DNA of 8,058 nucleotides from Candidatus Shapirobacteria bacterium. GTDB lineage: Bacteria > Patescibacteriota > Microgenomatia > UBA12405. Location of the stretch: assembly GCA_018500045.2 (NCBI GenBank), contig JAHBAQ020000036.1:1-8058 (forward strand). The letters are read 5' to 3'. This document shows positions 1-6,600 of this stretch, piece by piece. The notes under the pieces are model-generated. The model had not been told where the DNA came from. It was given only the letters and a program-made list of their open reading frames with translations, and made no database searches. Each line of letters starts with the position of its first letter. The first letter of the stretch is position 1. Both the position numbers and the translations under genes were made by a program.

Positions 1-1
1 A

Positions 2-17
2 TATGTCTATAGACATA
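2..17. repeat. 16-bp perfect palindrome at the window edge
   Basis: TATGTCTATAGACATA reads the same on both strands. It covers the first codons of the small frame that follows. It could be an operator over a start codon if that frame really begins at 3, or a chance palindrome inside a longer gene. The palindrome is certain; any function is unknown. Confidence 0.35.
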
Positions 18-185
18 GAATTAACTTTAAATAGATTTGGTTTAGGGAAAATTGCTGAAAATAAATTTCAATTTCTTTTTTTAAGATTTTCTCACTGGAA
101 AATTCCCAACAAACATTCTATTTCTTTTGAGATAAATTGGAAAACTAACGAAAAATTTTTTACAAAAAGAATCGATAAAAAATAA
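3..185 (+). CDS. Hypothetical protein, probably the 3' end of a gene cut by the window
   Basis: I do not recognise this product. The frame is open from the first complete codon and ends at TAA 183-185, so the ATG at 3 may be an internal methionine. The 60 visible residues are basic and rich in Phe, Lys and Ile. They alternate hydrophobic and polar positions, as in beta strands (FQFLFLRF, then SISFEINW), and end in a lysine-rich tail. No signal peptide or full membrane helix is visible. A weak hairpin followed by T-rich sequence lies 27 nt downstream, which fits the end of a transcription unit. It could be the last domain of a larger protein or a genuine small ORF. The missing upstream sequence would decide. 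Confidence 0.4.
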   Translation: MSIDIELTLNRFGLGKIAENKFQFLFLRFSHWKIPNKHSISFEINWKTNEKFFTKRIDKK

Positions 186-212
186 TTGCAAATTCATTCC
201 ATTTTTCCAGCT

Positions 213-247
213 TAAAATTCTCTACAAGAGAACAATTTTAGATTTTT
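213..247 (+). terminator. Possible weak rho-independent terminator
   Basis: TTCTCT (218-223) pairs perfectly with AGAGAA (227-232) around an ACA loop. TAAAA (213-217) can pair with TTTTA (236-240) across a 3-nt bulge, and GATTTTT follows. The stem is AU-rich with few GC pairs, so termination efficiency is doubtful. Its position between the first frame and the promoter at 247-254 is right for a terminator. Confidence 0.3.
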
Positions 248-254
248 GTATACT
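247..254 (+). promoter_or_regulatory. Extended -10 promoter, leaderless (VOC operon)
   Basis: TG is followed directly by TATACT at 249-254, which ends 6 nt before ATG 261. This places the predicted transcription start at or next to the A of the ATG. No -35 match is visible about 17 bp upstream and no Shine-Dalgarno is present. The element lies inside the possible TTG-initiated extension from 246, which argues against that start. Confidence 0.6.
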
Positions 255-260
255 TCTCTT

Positions 261-671
261 ATGAGATTTAATTCTTTAATCCCCGAACTCAGTGTCTCTG
301 ATTTTTCCAAAAGCCTCAAATTTTATACCGATCTTGGATTTAAAATTGAATACGACCGGCCGGAGAAAAAATTTGCTCTACTTTCATACCAGGGTAGTCA
401 AGTTATGATTAATCAGCACAACGGTGTTTGGCAAACCGGAAAATTTGATTATCCACTAGGTAGGGGAATTAATTTTCAAATCGAATGTCGCGATGTCAGA
501 TCCCTAATTAAAACAATTGAAAAACAGAACTATCAATTATTTCAGGAGGTCGAAGAAAATTGGTATCGCCAAAATAACCAAGAACTCGGTTGTCGAGAAT
601 TTTTAATTCAAGATCCCGATGGTTATCTTTTACGTTTTTCTCAGGATTTAGGTAAAAATGATTCAAGATAA
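261..671 (+). CDS. VOC-fold protein, bleomycin-resistance/glyoxalase family
   Basis: This 136-residue protein has the vicinal-oxygen-chelate fold of bleomycin-binding and glyoxalase-like proteins. The N-terminal motif PELSVSDFSKSLKFYTDLGF (8-27) is the family's first beta-alpha unit. GRGINFQIE (67-75) opens the second half, and CREFLIQDPDGYLLRF (111-126) is the typical closing strand pair. Length suits a two-module VOC monomer of bleomycin-resistance type, which works as a cytosolic dimer. The usual metal-binding histidines are not evident, so small-molecule binding is likelier than catalysis; the ligand cannot be read from sequence. I chose ATG 261 over TTG 246 because a TATACT box lies in between and the family motif starts just after 261. 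Its end overlaps the next gene by 14 nt, so it probably leads a four-gene operon. Confidence 0.85.
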   Translation: MRFNSLIPELSVSDFSKSLKFYTDLGFKIEYDRPEKKFALLSYQGSQVMINQHNGVWQTGKFDYPLGRGINFQIECRDVRSLIKTIEKQNYQLFQEVEENWYRQNNQELGCREFLIQDPDGYLLRFSQDLGKNDSR

Positions 672-888
672 ATCTAACACCATCGCCGATCGTACCTACT
701 CGATTATTTTCGACCTTTTAGAAAATAACCCACAAGGATTGCCTTGGTCTGAATTATTAAAAAAAATTCAAGAAATAGACCCATCACTTCATCCAAAAAC
801 AATTAATGGTTATGTTTGGAAACTGGTCGAAAAATACCCTGACAAAGTTTTTAAACCAAGCAACCAAGCAAAGGTCTCTTTTGTCTAA
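658..888 (+). CDS. Small winged-helix-like putative DNA-binding protein
   Basis: A 76-residue protein with the layout of a single winged helix-turn-helix domain. Helix 1 is about 9-23 (ADRTYSIIFDLLENN), helix 2 about 29-39 (PWSELLKKIQE), and the recognition helix about 46-59 (PKTINGYVWKLVEK). A short wing follows, YPDKVFKPS and AKVSFV. The pattern 'N-T-I-x-G-x-V/I-W-x-L ... P-D-x-V-x-K-P' is one I associate with small uncharacterised winged-helix domains; no exact family name can be given. It starts 14 nt inside the VOC gene, with only a weak AGG 5 nt upstream of ATG 658, so its translation is probably coupled. It could regulate the operon or be a nucleic-acid-binding accessory. DNA binding is inferred from predicted fold only. 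Confidence 0.65.
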   Translation: MIQDKSNTIADRTYSIIFDLLENNPQGLPWSELLKKIQEIDPSLHPKTINGYVWKLVEKYPDKVFKPSNQAKVSFV

Positions 889-906
889 CCAAATACAAAA
901 AATAAT

Positions 907-1266
907 ATGAAACCATCACTTATTGCTCCGTGCGGTATGAATTGTGGCATTTGCCTTCACTTTTTAAGAGCCAATAATAAATGTCCCGGTTGTTCTTCTG
1001 GTAGAAAAGTTAATGGCAAATGTATCAAATGTGCCATTAAAATTTGTCAAGAAAGGCAAGGGGAATACTGTTTCAATTGTGATAAATTTCCTTGTGAAAG
1101 ATTAAAAAGAATGGACAAAAGATATCAAGAAAAATATGAAACAAGCCTCCTAAACAATTTGGAAAATATTAAAAAAAATGGAATCAAATCGTTTATAATT
1201 AACCAAGAAAAAAAATGGGTTAATTCTGCTGGAACACTTTGTGTCCACGACAAAAAAAGATATTAA
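907..1266 (+). CDS. DUF3795 cysteine-rich protein, putative zinc-binding
   Basis: This 119-residue protein matches DUF3795. The opening APCGMNCGIC (7-16) is diagnostic. It is followed by CPGC (26-29), CIKC (39-42), C47, YCFNCDKFPC (54-63), and the family's RY...Y..SLLNNLENIKKNG segment (72-92). There are 12 cysteines, at 9, 13, 16, 26, 29, 39, 42, 47, 55, 58, 63 and 112, which suggests several structural metal sites. The family has no established biochemical role and is presumed cytosolic. The C-terminus is unusual: where I expect a CxxCG knuckle before 'lCvH', this protein reads WVNSAGTLCVHDKKRY and then stops, so one knuckle seems lost. It follows the winged-helix gene by 18 nt with no Shine-Dalgarno or good -10 element of its own, so I place it in the same operon. 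Confidence 0.85.
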   Translation: MKPSLIAPCGMNCGICLHFLRANNKCPGCSSGRKVNGKCIKCAIKICQERQGEYCFNCDKFPCERLKRMDKRYQEKYETSLLNNLENIKKNGIKSFIINQEKKWVNSAGTLCVHDKKRY

Positions 1267-1271
1267 ATCAA

Positions 1272-1775
1272 ATGAAAATTGCTGTTGGTACTAAATCAGA
1301 TCAAAAAATAGCTTATCTCGAAGAAATTTTAAAAGAATTGGAGCTCGAGTTCTCTTTAATGCCTCTTGAAGTTTCCAGTGAAATTAGTGATCAACCACTA
1401 ACTAGTAAAGAAACCAGAAATGGATCAATCAATCGGGCCAAAAATGCCTTTTCTCAATCCGCAGACTGTGATTGTGCTATTGGTATTGAAGTTGGTTATC
1501 ACCCAAACAAAAAAGGTAAATATCATATGTTTTGTTGGGCCACCATTATCGACTCACAACACAAAGTTTCCTCCAAATCAGAAAAAATTTTACTCCCGGA
1601 ATTTTATCAAAAACTTCTTTCTGAAAATAAATACCTCTGCGATTATGTTGACCAATATTTATCCGAAAATCCCAATCCGCCCCATAAATATATTGCCACT
1701 ATTTTAAAAAACCGGAAACCCTTTATTCAAACCGCCATCAAGACAGTCATCACCAACTATTTAGTCAGGAAATAA
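1272..1775 (+). CDS. DUF84/YjjX-family inosine/xanthosine triphosphatase
   Basis: The product (167 residues) resembles YjjX-type NTPases. These hydrolyse deaminated purine nucleotides such as ITP and XTP to monophosphates, which keeps them out of RNA and DNA. Family landmarks are VGTKSDQK (5-12), SSEISDQPLTSKETRNGSIN (35-54) leading into RAKNA, AIGIEVGYHP (69-78) with the usual central I-E-x-G, CWATIID (88-94), and a C-terminal IATILKNRKPF...AIKTVI segment. The length is normal for the family. The usual Asn of the first motif (T-x-N-x-x-K) is Ser9 here, and the C-terminal motif is degenerate, so specificity could differ. ATG 1272 is chosen because a TTG at 1239 would add 11 unrelated residues and overlap the upstream gene. 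The 5-nt gap makes it the last gene of the operon. Cytosolic. Confidence 0.8.
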   Translation: MKIAVGTKSDQKIAYLEEILKELELEFSLMPLEVSSEISDQPLTSKETRNGSINRAKNAFSQSADCDCAIGIEVGYHPNKKGKYHMFCWATIIDSQHKVSSKSEKILLPEFYQKLLSENKYLCDYVDQYLSENPNPPHKYIATILKNRKPFIQTAIKTVITNYLVRK

Positions 1776-1837
1776 AGTCTCTTTTTTTAACACTTATTAC
1801 GTTTATCCCTTAAGTACGAGAATTTTTAAAGATTTTT

Positions 1838-1846
1838 TGATATAAT
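1838..1846 (+). promoter_or_regulatory. Extended -10 promoter, leaderless (methyltransferase-like gene)
   Basis: TGA-TATAAT: a perfect consensus -10 at 1841-1846 with an upstream TG (1838-1839), ending 6 nt before ATG 1853. No convincing -35 is seen at 16-18 bp spacing, and the 6-nt gap leaves no room for a ribosome-binding site. This is the clearest of the eight examples in the window. Confidence 0.75.
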
Positions 1847-1852
1847 AAAACA

Positions 1853-2728
1853 ATGCCAATCGAAACCGGATCTACTATCGAGCATGAAATTAACCCTGAT
1901 TTGCTCAAAAGCGTCGTCAATGCCATAGTCGGCAAAAATCGACTCACTAACCCAGAAAAACAACAAGTGGCCGATAATATCCTAAGTATCAGAAAAGCTA
2001 CTAAAAATGGTAAACACGACACTCTGTTTTACCCCAGTTGTGGTTTTGATATTTTGCGCCCACTAGTTGCCTACGACATCAGCCACCTTATTGCTGCCGA
2101 TAATTGTATCGGCATAGAAACAATGGCAGAAGAAATTACTCGGTTTAATCCACAACGAGAAATCATTGACTCAGCCGATGGTAATGTCAGACAAATTACT
2201 TTTGAATTGGAAGGCAAAAAAAGACAAATAACCCTGGTTAACAACGATGCTCGACTAGTCAATCTTCACGACTTTGAAATTGACCAAGTCGATATTTTAC
2301 ATACTTATTTACCTATGGATGCCGACCAACCCTTAACCGAGTTTGATCTTTTCTTAAAAGAAAAATTTGATAAGGGTATCTATTTTGATGATATTGAAAT
2401 TGCCGAAAATGATTCGGATTGTCCCAAACCAATCGACTACCGAGAATCAATAGCTTTATTTGAAGATGACATTACTACTATGATTCCTGTATACCAAACA
2501 ATTCATCCTGGTTTTCACGGTTTTAACAATTCCCAAATAGTTTCTTTAGGAGGTTTTTTAATTTATAACGAAAGTTCTGATTGGATGCAAAATAATGAAA
2601 AATACGGTTTCAGACAAATAGAAATTTCTCGCCGCAGTGAACCTACAGTTTCCACGTCCTTTCATGATTCAGAGCCAAGAAAAACCGGATATATTTATCA
2701 AAGAGTCGCACCACCTCAAAACTATTAG
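1853..2728 (+). CDS. Rossmann-fold, methyltransferase-like protein of unknown function
   Basis: I do not recognise a named family for this 291-residue protein. The order of elements resembles a class I SAM-dependent methyltransferase. TLFYPSCGFDILRPL (57-71) looks like a glycine-containing motif I, LIAADN (79-84) the acidic end of strand 2, LVNNDARLV (128-136) motif III, and VDILHTYLP (146-154) motif IV. GGFLIYNESSDW (233-244) plus GFRQIEISRR would be the late strands 6-7. Motif I lacks the usual GxGxG, so SAM binding is uncertain; a catalytically dead or specialised member is possible. There is no signal peptide or membrane segment, and it is rich in Asp and Glu, so it is cytosolic. It stands alone, 77 nt after the NTPase operon, under its own consensus promoter. 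Substrate unknown. Confidence 0.6.
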   Translation: MPIETGSTIEHEINPDLLKSVVNAIVGKNRLTNPEKQQVADNILSIRKATKNGKHDTLFYPSCGFDILRPLVAYDISHLIAADNCIGIETMAEEITRFNPQREIIDSADGNVRQITFELEGKKRQITLVNNDARLVNLHDFEIDQVDILHTYLPMDADQPLTEFDLFLKEKFDKGIYFDDIEIAENDSDCPKPIDYRESIALFEDDITTMIPVYQTIHPGFHGFNNSQIVSLGGFLIYNESSDWMQNNEKYGFRQIEISRRSEPTVSTSFHDSEPRKTGYIYQRVAPPQNY

Positions 2729-2752
2729 ATTTAATCCTCCGATTTATTAACA

Positions 2753-2761
2753 TGTTACTCT
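2753..2761 (+). promoter_or_regulatory. Probable extended -10 promoter, near-leaderless
   Basis: TGT-TACTCT at 2753-2761 ends 7 nt before ATG 2769. TACTCT keeps the three most conserved -10 positions (T1, A2, T6) and has the upstream TG, but it is weaker than the others. A poor TTAATC lies 19 bp upstream. No Shine-Dalgarno is present. Confidence 0.45.
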
Positions 2762-2768
2762 TTTATAT

Positions 2769-3074
2769 ATGACCAAAAACCCTCTCATCAACGCTATCTG
2801 TGCTACTTTATACATTACCCTTATTGGCCTGTTTATGTTTTATGGCACTCAATTGTTTCCCCAAAAAGATACTATTCTTACTCCCATTGCTATGATCTCA
2901 CTTTTTACTTTATCTGCTGCCATAATGGGCTATATATTTTTATCTCAACCCCTTATACTTTTTCTCGATGGTCATCAAAAAACTGCCGTCAAACTTTTTT
3001 TACAAACCATCGCTGCTTTTGCCATCATTACTCTTATAGTTTTTCTTCTAATTTTTTTGGGAATTGTAAAATAG
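2769..3074 (+). CDS. Small three-helix membrane protein, unknown function
   Basis: An unrecognised 101-residue integral membrane protein. Predicted helices are about 9-28 (AICATLYITLIGLFMFYGTQ), 37-63 and 73-98 (AVKLFLQ through IFLGIVK). A short polar hairpin LFPQKDTILTP separates helices 1 and 2, and LDGHQKTAVK separates helices 2 and 3. There is no cleavable signal peptide and no catalytic motif. The initiator ATG sits 7 nt after a TACTCT -10 element. It is followed 51 nt later by another small membrane protein with its own promoter, so the two are neighbours but probably not strictly co-transcribed. A role in the envelope is all that can be inferred. Confidence 0.7.
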   Translation: MTKNPLINAICATLYITLIGLFMFYGTQLFPQKDTILTPIAMISLFTLSAAIMGYIFLSQPLILFLDGHQKTAVKLFLQTIAAFAIITLIVFLLIFLGIVK

Positions 3075-3076
3075 CC

Positions 3077-3100
3077 ATAAAGAATATTTTTATTTTTTTT
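3077..3100 (+). terminator. Possible AU-only hairpin and T-tract
   Basis: ATAAAGAATATTTTTAT (3077-3093) can form a 7-bp stem, with one G-T wobble, around an ATA loop. Seven T residues follow (3094-3100), right after the stop of the three-helix membrane protein. It has the shape of an intrinsic terminator, but the stem has no GC pair and would be very weak. The T-run may instead just be AT-rich promoter background. Confidence 0.25.
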
Positions 3101-3111
3101 CTCAAACGAAG

Positions 3112-3119
3112 TGTATTAT
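3112..3119 (+). promoter_or_regulatory. Extended -10 promoter, leaderless, at a GTG start
   Basis: TG (3112-3113) abuts TATTAT (3114-3119), which ends exactly 6 nt before GTG 3126. The spacing matches the other starts in the window and supports GTG as the true initiator. Upstream is a T-tract (3091-3100) instead of a -35 box. Confidence 0.6.
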
Positions 3120-3125
3120 TAAACT

Positions 3126-3596
3126 GTGATCAAGATAAATCCAACTGGTGAAAAATTTTATGAAAAATACTCTTGGGTTATCTTTTTCATCATCGGCTTA
3201 ATTATTTTGGCCGGTGCTCTTCCTCACACTTTTGGTGTTAATACTGATCCAGCTTTAGTCCAATCTATCAGCGGTCAAACCCTTGATGAACTCAAAAATT
3301 CTCGGCCCACATTTTTTAATTTATATCATTACTATTTTCGCGGTGGCGGTTTATCTGATTTAGGCTTTGCTTTTTTTCTTATCGTTATTTCAGTCACTGC
3401 CTATCGTCAAAAACAAAAATGGTCTTGGTTTGCTTTTTTATTTGTTCCGGTTTATTTTTTATCCTGGATTTTTCTTAGTTCCACTTTGCCACCGGAATCA
3501 GTTTCTTCTTTATTTCCACCACTAATCATCATTACTGTCTTAAGTCTTTTTGGTTTAATCCTGCCACTTAAAAAATTCTTTCCCAAACAAACTTGA
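3126..3596 (+). CDS. Four-helix membrane protein, unknown function
   Basis: I do not recognise this 156-residue protein. It has four predicted membrane helices at about 16-36, 76-93, 99-118 and 130-148. A roughly 40-residue polar loop (37-75) between helices 1 and 2 contains NTDPALVQSISGQTLDELKN and ends in YHYYFRGGGLSDLGF. That loop is the most distinctive part and may be extracytoplasmic. The start is GTG, with no in-frame ATG before the first helix, and is supported by a TATTAT box 6 nt upstream. It ends at TGA, which fits the standard genetic code. The large surface-protein gene begins 78 nt downstream in the same frame but has its own promoter and signal peptide. A link to that protein's export or anchoring is only a guess from adjacency. 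Confidence 0.75.
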   Translation: MIKINPTGEKFYEKYSWVIFFIIGLIILAGALPHTFGVNTDPALVQSISGQTLDELKNSRPTFFNLYHYYFRGGGLSDLGFAFFLIVISVTAYRQKQKWSWFAFLFVPVYFLSWIFLSSTLPPESVSSLFPPLIIITVLSLFGLILPLKKFFPKQT

Positions 3597-3639
3597 TCCG
3601 CTTTTTCCCAACCACAAACAAGTAAATCAATCAAATTAT

Positions 3640-3668
3640 TTATCATTAAACACACTTTTTGTTATTAT
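3640..3668 (+). promoter_or_regulatory. Promoter of the surface-protein gene (-35 and extended -10), leaderless
   Basis: TTATCA at 3640-3645 matches 4 of 6 bases of TTGACA. A 17-bp spacer follows, then TGT-TATTAT with the -10 at 3663-3668. The -10 ends 6 nt before ATG 3675. This is the only start in the window with a plausible -35 as well, which suggests stronger expression of the large secreted protein. Confidence 0.65.
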
Positions 3669-3674
3669 TTATAT

Positions 3675-6600
3675 ATGCGGTTAAGGCGCGCGGGTTTTGT
3701 GTGTTTGCTAATTTTGGCCGTATTTTTCTGGTCCAAAAATAAATTTGTTTCTGCTTCCAACTCTTGGATCCAAACCGATTGGTCAGGTGGTTCGTCACAA
3801 TCTTCTTGGTCTGATAACACTAAATATTATTCTGCTAGTAATATCAACGATTTTTCTGGTCAATTAACTTTATCTCCAAATTCAAATTGGTTCAATTCTT
3901 CTTGGAAATATCGTAGCAGTGTTGGTGTTACCAATTCTTCCGGTTCCACTCTAACTGATTATCAAATTCCCATCATAATTAACACCGCTTCTTTGATTTC
4001 TGCCTCCAAAATGAATTCTGATTGTAGTGATCTTCGGGTTACTGATTCAGTTGGTAGCACACTGCCTTTTTGGATCAGCACCTCACCAGCCACTGCCAAA
4101 TGTAATCAGACTGCCACGAAAGTTTGGGTCAAAGCCTCTAGCCTTTCTACTTCTGGCACTACTTTCCATCTTTATTACGGTAATTCTTCTGCCCCATCAC
4201 AGAGTAACGGTGACAACGTTTTTCCTATTTTTGCCGATTTCACTATTGGCACCTCTTTACCCACAAATTGGATCAAAAAAGATATTGGTACTAGCGGTAC
4301 CTACAGTATTGGTGGAAGTTTAGCTCTTTCTAACACTAACGGAGAAGACCTTTGGAATAATATCTATGGCGCCAGCCATATCTACAAAAACACCCAAATT
4401 TCTGGAAGTTTTATCGCCGAAGCTCTCATCACTTCTCAAAGTAATTCCAACGAATGGGGTAAATCCGGGATTTCAGTTCAAAACAGTGTTGCTGCCAGTG
4501 GGGGAAATGGTCACGCCTTTATCGTTACTACTCCCAACAACGGCACTCCTTTTCAATATCAATCTCTTACTGGTGAATTGTGTACTGCTGGGAGTTGTCC
4601 CACTGTTGTTGCTCCAAACGTTAACTTAAACAGTGTTAATCCTACCACTCTGACTTTTCCAATTTTATTAAAATTAACTAAAGACAACAGTAATCAAATT
4701 AGTGGTTACGTTAGTTCAAATAACGGTAGTACTTGGACTCAAAAAGGCGGTGCTGTTGCTCCTTGGGGTGTTTCTTCCAGTCAATATGTCTCTTTGTTTT
4801 TAACTCCTCACTCCACTACCGCCACTGGCACTGCCACTTATACTTTCTTCTACACTCGTAAATTTTCTGCCACCGAACCAAATATTTCTTCACCGTCAAA
4901 TGAACAAAATATTTATTTAAATTCTGGTAGTTTAATCTCATCAGTTTTTAATACTGGATATCCATCTATTTTTGGCAATATTAATTACAACTCTTCCATC
5001 CCAGTTAATACCACTCTTAATGTTAAAATCAGAACTTCAAATAATGCCGATATGTCCGGAGCCATCGATTTTTCTTTGTGTAATAATATTAGCTCGTCTG
5101 TCGATATTTCTTCCAATAATTGTGTCACTGATGGTCATCGTTATATCCAATATCAAATTACTTTTAATACATCTGATTCTACTATTACTCCGTCTCTTCA
5201 AGACCTGAGTATTGAATATAGTCCACCTAGTTATACTGTTACTTTTTTGGCCGGATCCAATGGTTTAATTTCTGGCACATCACCTCAAATTATAGAATAC
5301 GGCAACGATACTTCCCAAGTTACTGCCGTCCCTAATTCTGGTTACCATTTTATTAATTGGTCTGATGGCAATACTCAAAATCCCCGTCAAATATTAATGG
5401 TTACTGCCAATAAATCTATTACCGCCAATTTTGCCGCTGATGATGCTGATTCTCCCGTAATTTCGGCCGAAACCGCCACTCCATCTTCCGATTCCGCCGT
5501 TATTACTTGGACTACCAACGAAAATTCTTCATCTTTAGTTCAATACGGTCTTCACCAAAGTTACGGCTTTATTACCAGTGAAACCGACACTTCTCCTCGG
5601 GTTTTATCTCACACTGTTTCTTTGTCCAATCTCAAACCTTGTGCCCGTTATTATTATCGAGTAGTTTCTTCCGATTCAGTTGATAACCAATCGGCCTCAG
5701 CCCAAAAAACTTTTTCTACTTCTGGTTGTCCAGTTTCCACTATTATTGTTGGTACTGAAACCACCCTTCCGGTTACCGGCGGTACTCTTCAAATCACCAA
5801 CAATTTATCTACCGCTCAAATCAATGTCCCCAATAACTATTCCGACCAAACTGCCACTTTCCAAATCAATAAACTCGATGTTTCTCCTGTCTCCAATACC
5901 CCAGAGGGTAAATCTATCGCTACTAACAATTTTTATGACTTAATTGCTGTCACCGAAAATAATCAGCAACTAAATACTTTCGATTCTCCGGTTACTTTTA
6001 CTATTTCCTATAGCTCCGATACTGAAAATGGTTTTGACGAATCCACTCTCGATGTTTACAAATACGATGGTTCCAGCTGGATTAAGAAAAATTGTACCTT
6101 AGATACCAATGCCAACACCCTCACTTGTAATCTCAATGGTTTTTCCAGTTACGCCCTTTTGGGTAATCCCAAAAATAATTCTTCTCCTTCAACCTCTTCA
6201 AATTCTTCATCTTCTTCTTCACCAAATAATTCTATCTGTAATGATTCGCGTCCGGTTTCTTTCCCTGATCTTTTTCAAATCAATACCACCCTTAATTCCG
6301 CTAAAATTTTCTTTACTCCTTTGTCCGATACCAATCATTACTATATTTCTTTTTCTACCAAACCAATAGCCGAGGAATTTAGTGCCGATGTCACTTTAGC
6401 TCGTGAAGGTGTTCAAAATTTCACCATTAATTTACTCAAACCAAATACAATTTATTACCTCAAAGTTCGTGGTCAAATTGGCTGTATGCCCGGGGGATGG
6501 AGTAATATTATGAAAATTCAAACCAACTCTCAAATTTTTTACAAAAATTTTTCTCCATCCACCAATTTGTCTTCTAATTTAATTACCAAAACTTCATCAA

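Noticed and set aside
246..260. TTG-initiated 5-residue extension of the VOC protein
   Set aside because: The segment contains the TATACT -10 box, and the family motif begins just after ATG 261.
1239..1271. TTG-initiated 11-residue extension of the NTPase
   Set aside because: It overlaps the DUF3795 gene, and family members begin with the VGT strand, which follows directly from ATG 1272.
1420..1707. 95-residue plus-strand ORF inside the NTPase gene
   Set aside because: The overlapping frame has clear DUF84 motifs; this one has none.
1776..1800. T-tract after the NTPase gene as an intrinsic terminator
   Set aside because: Only a 4-bp AAAG/CTTT stem can form before the T-run, which is too weak to call.
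1810..2262. Minus-strand ORFs opposite the methyltransferase-like gene (1810-2022 and 2071-2262)
   Set aside because: They lie antisense to a well-supported coding frame, lack domain features, and no -10 box was noticed at their starts.
3452..3655. Minus-strand 67-residue ORF over the end of the four-helix membrane protein
   Set aside because: It is antisense to a membrane-helix-coding region and has no recognisable features.
3594..3674. The membrane-protein frame ending at TGA 3596 and the surface-protein frame at 3675 are in the same frame with no other stop between them, suggesting readthrough, selenocysteine or UGA recoding
   Set aside because: The surface protein has its own promoter and a proper signal peptide directly after its ATG. 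The 26 intervening codons look like non-coding AT-rich sequence. A stop-free stretch this short is expected by chance.
3682..3704. Cys10 of the surface protein as a lipoprotein cysteine
   Set aside because: The preceding residues A-G-F-V do not form a lipobox, the cysteine is within the hydrophobic core, and a better cleavage site follows at VSA (25-27).
5766..5780. LPVTG sequence at residues 698-702 of the surface protein, a match to the sortase LPxTG motif
   Set aside because: It lies mid-protein at the start of a folded module, with over 300 residues after it and no hydrophobic segment plus positive tail following, so it cannot act as a normal sortase signal.
4027..6369. Several 78-98-residue alternate-frame ORFs inside the surface-protein gene (4027-4323, 4366-4629, 4972-5208, 5680-5943, 6109-6369)
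   Set aside because: They are Leu/Ile/Pro-rich shadows produced by the Ser/Thr/Asn-rich, T-rich codons of the real frame; none has a start signal or a domain.
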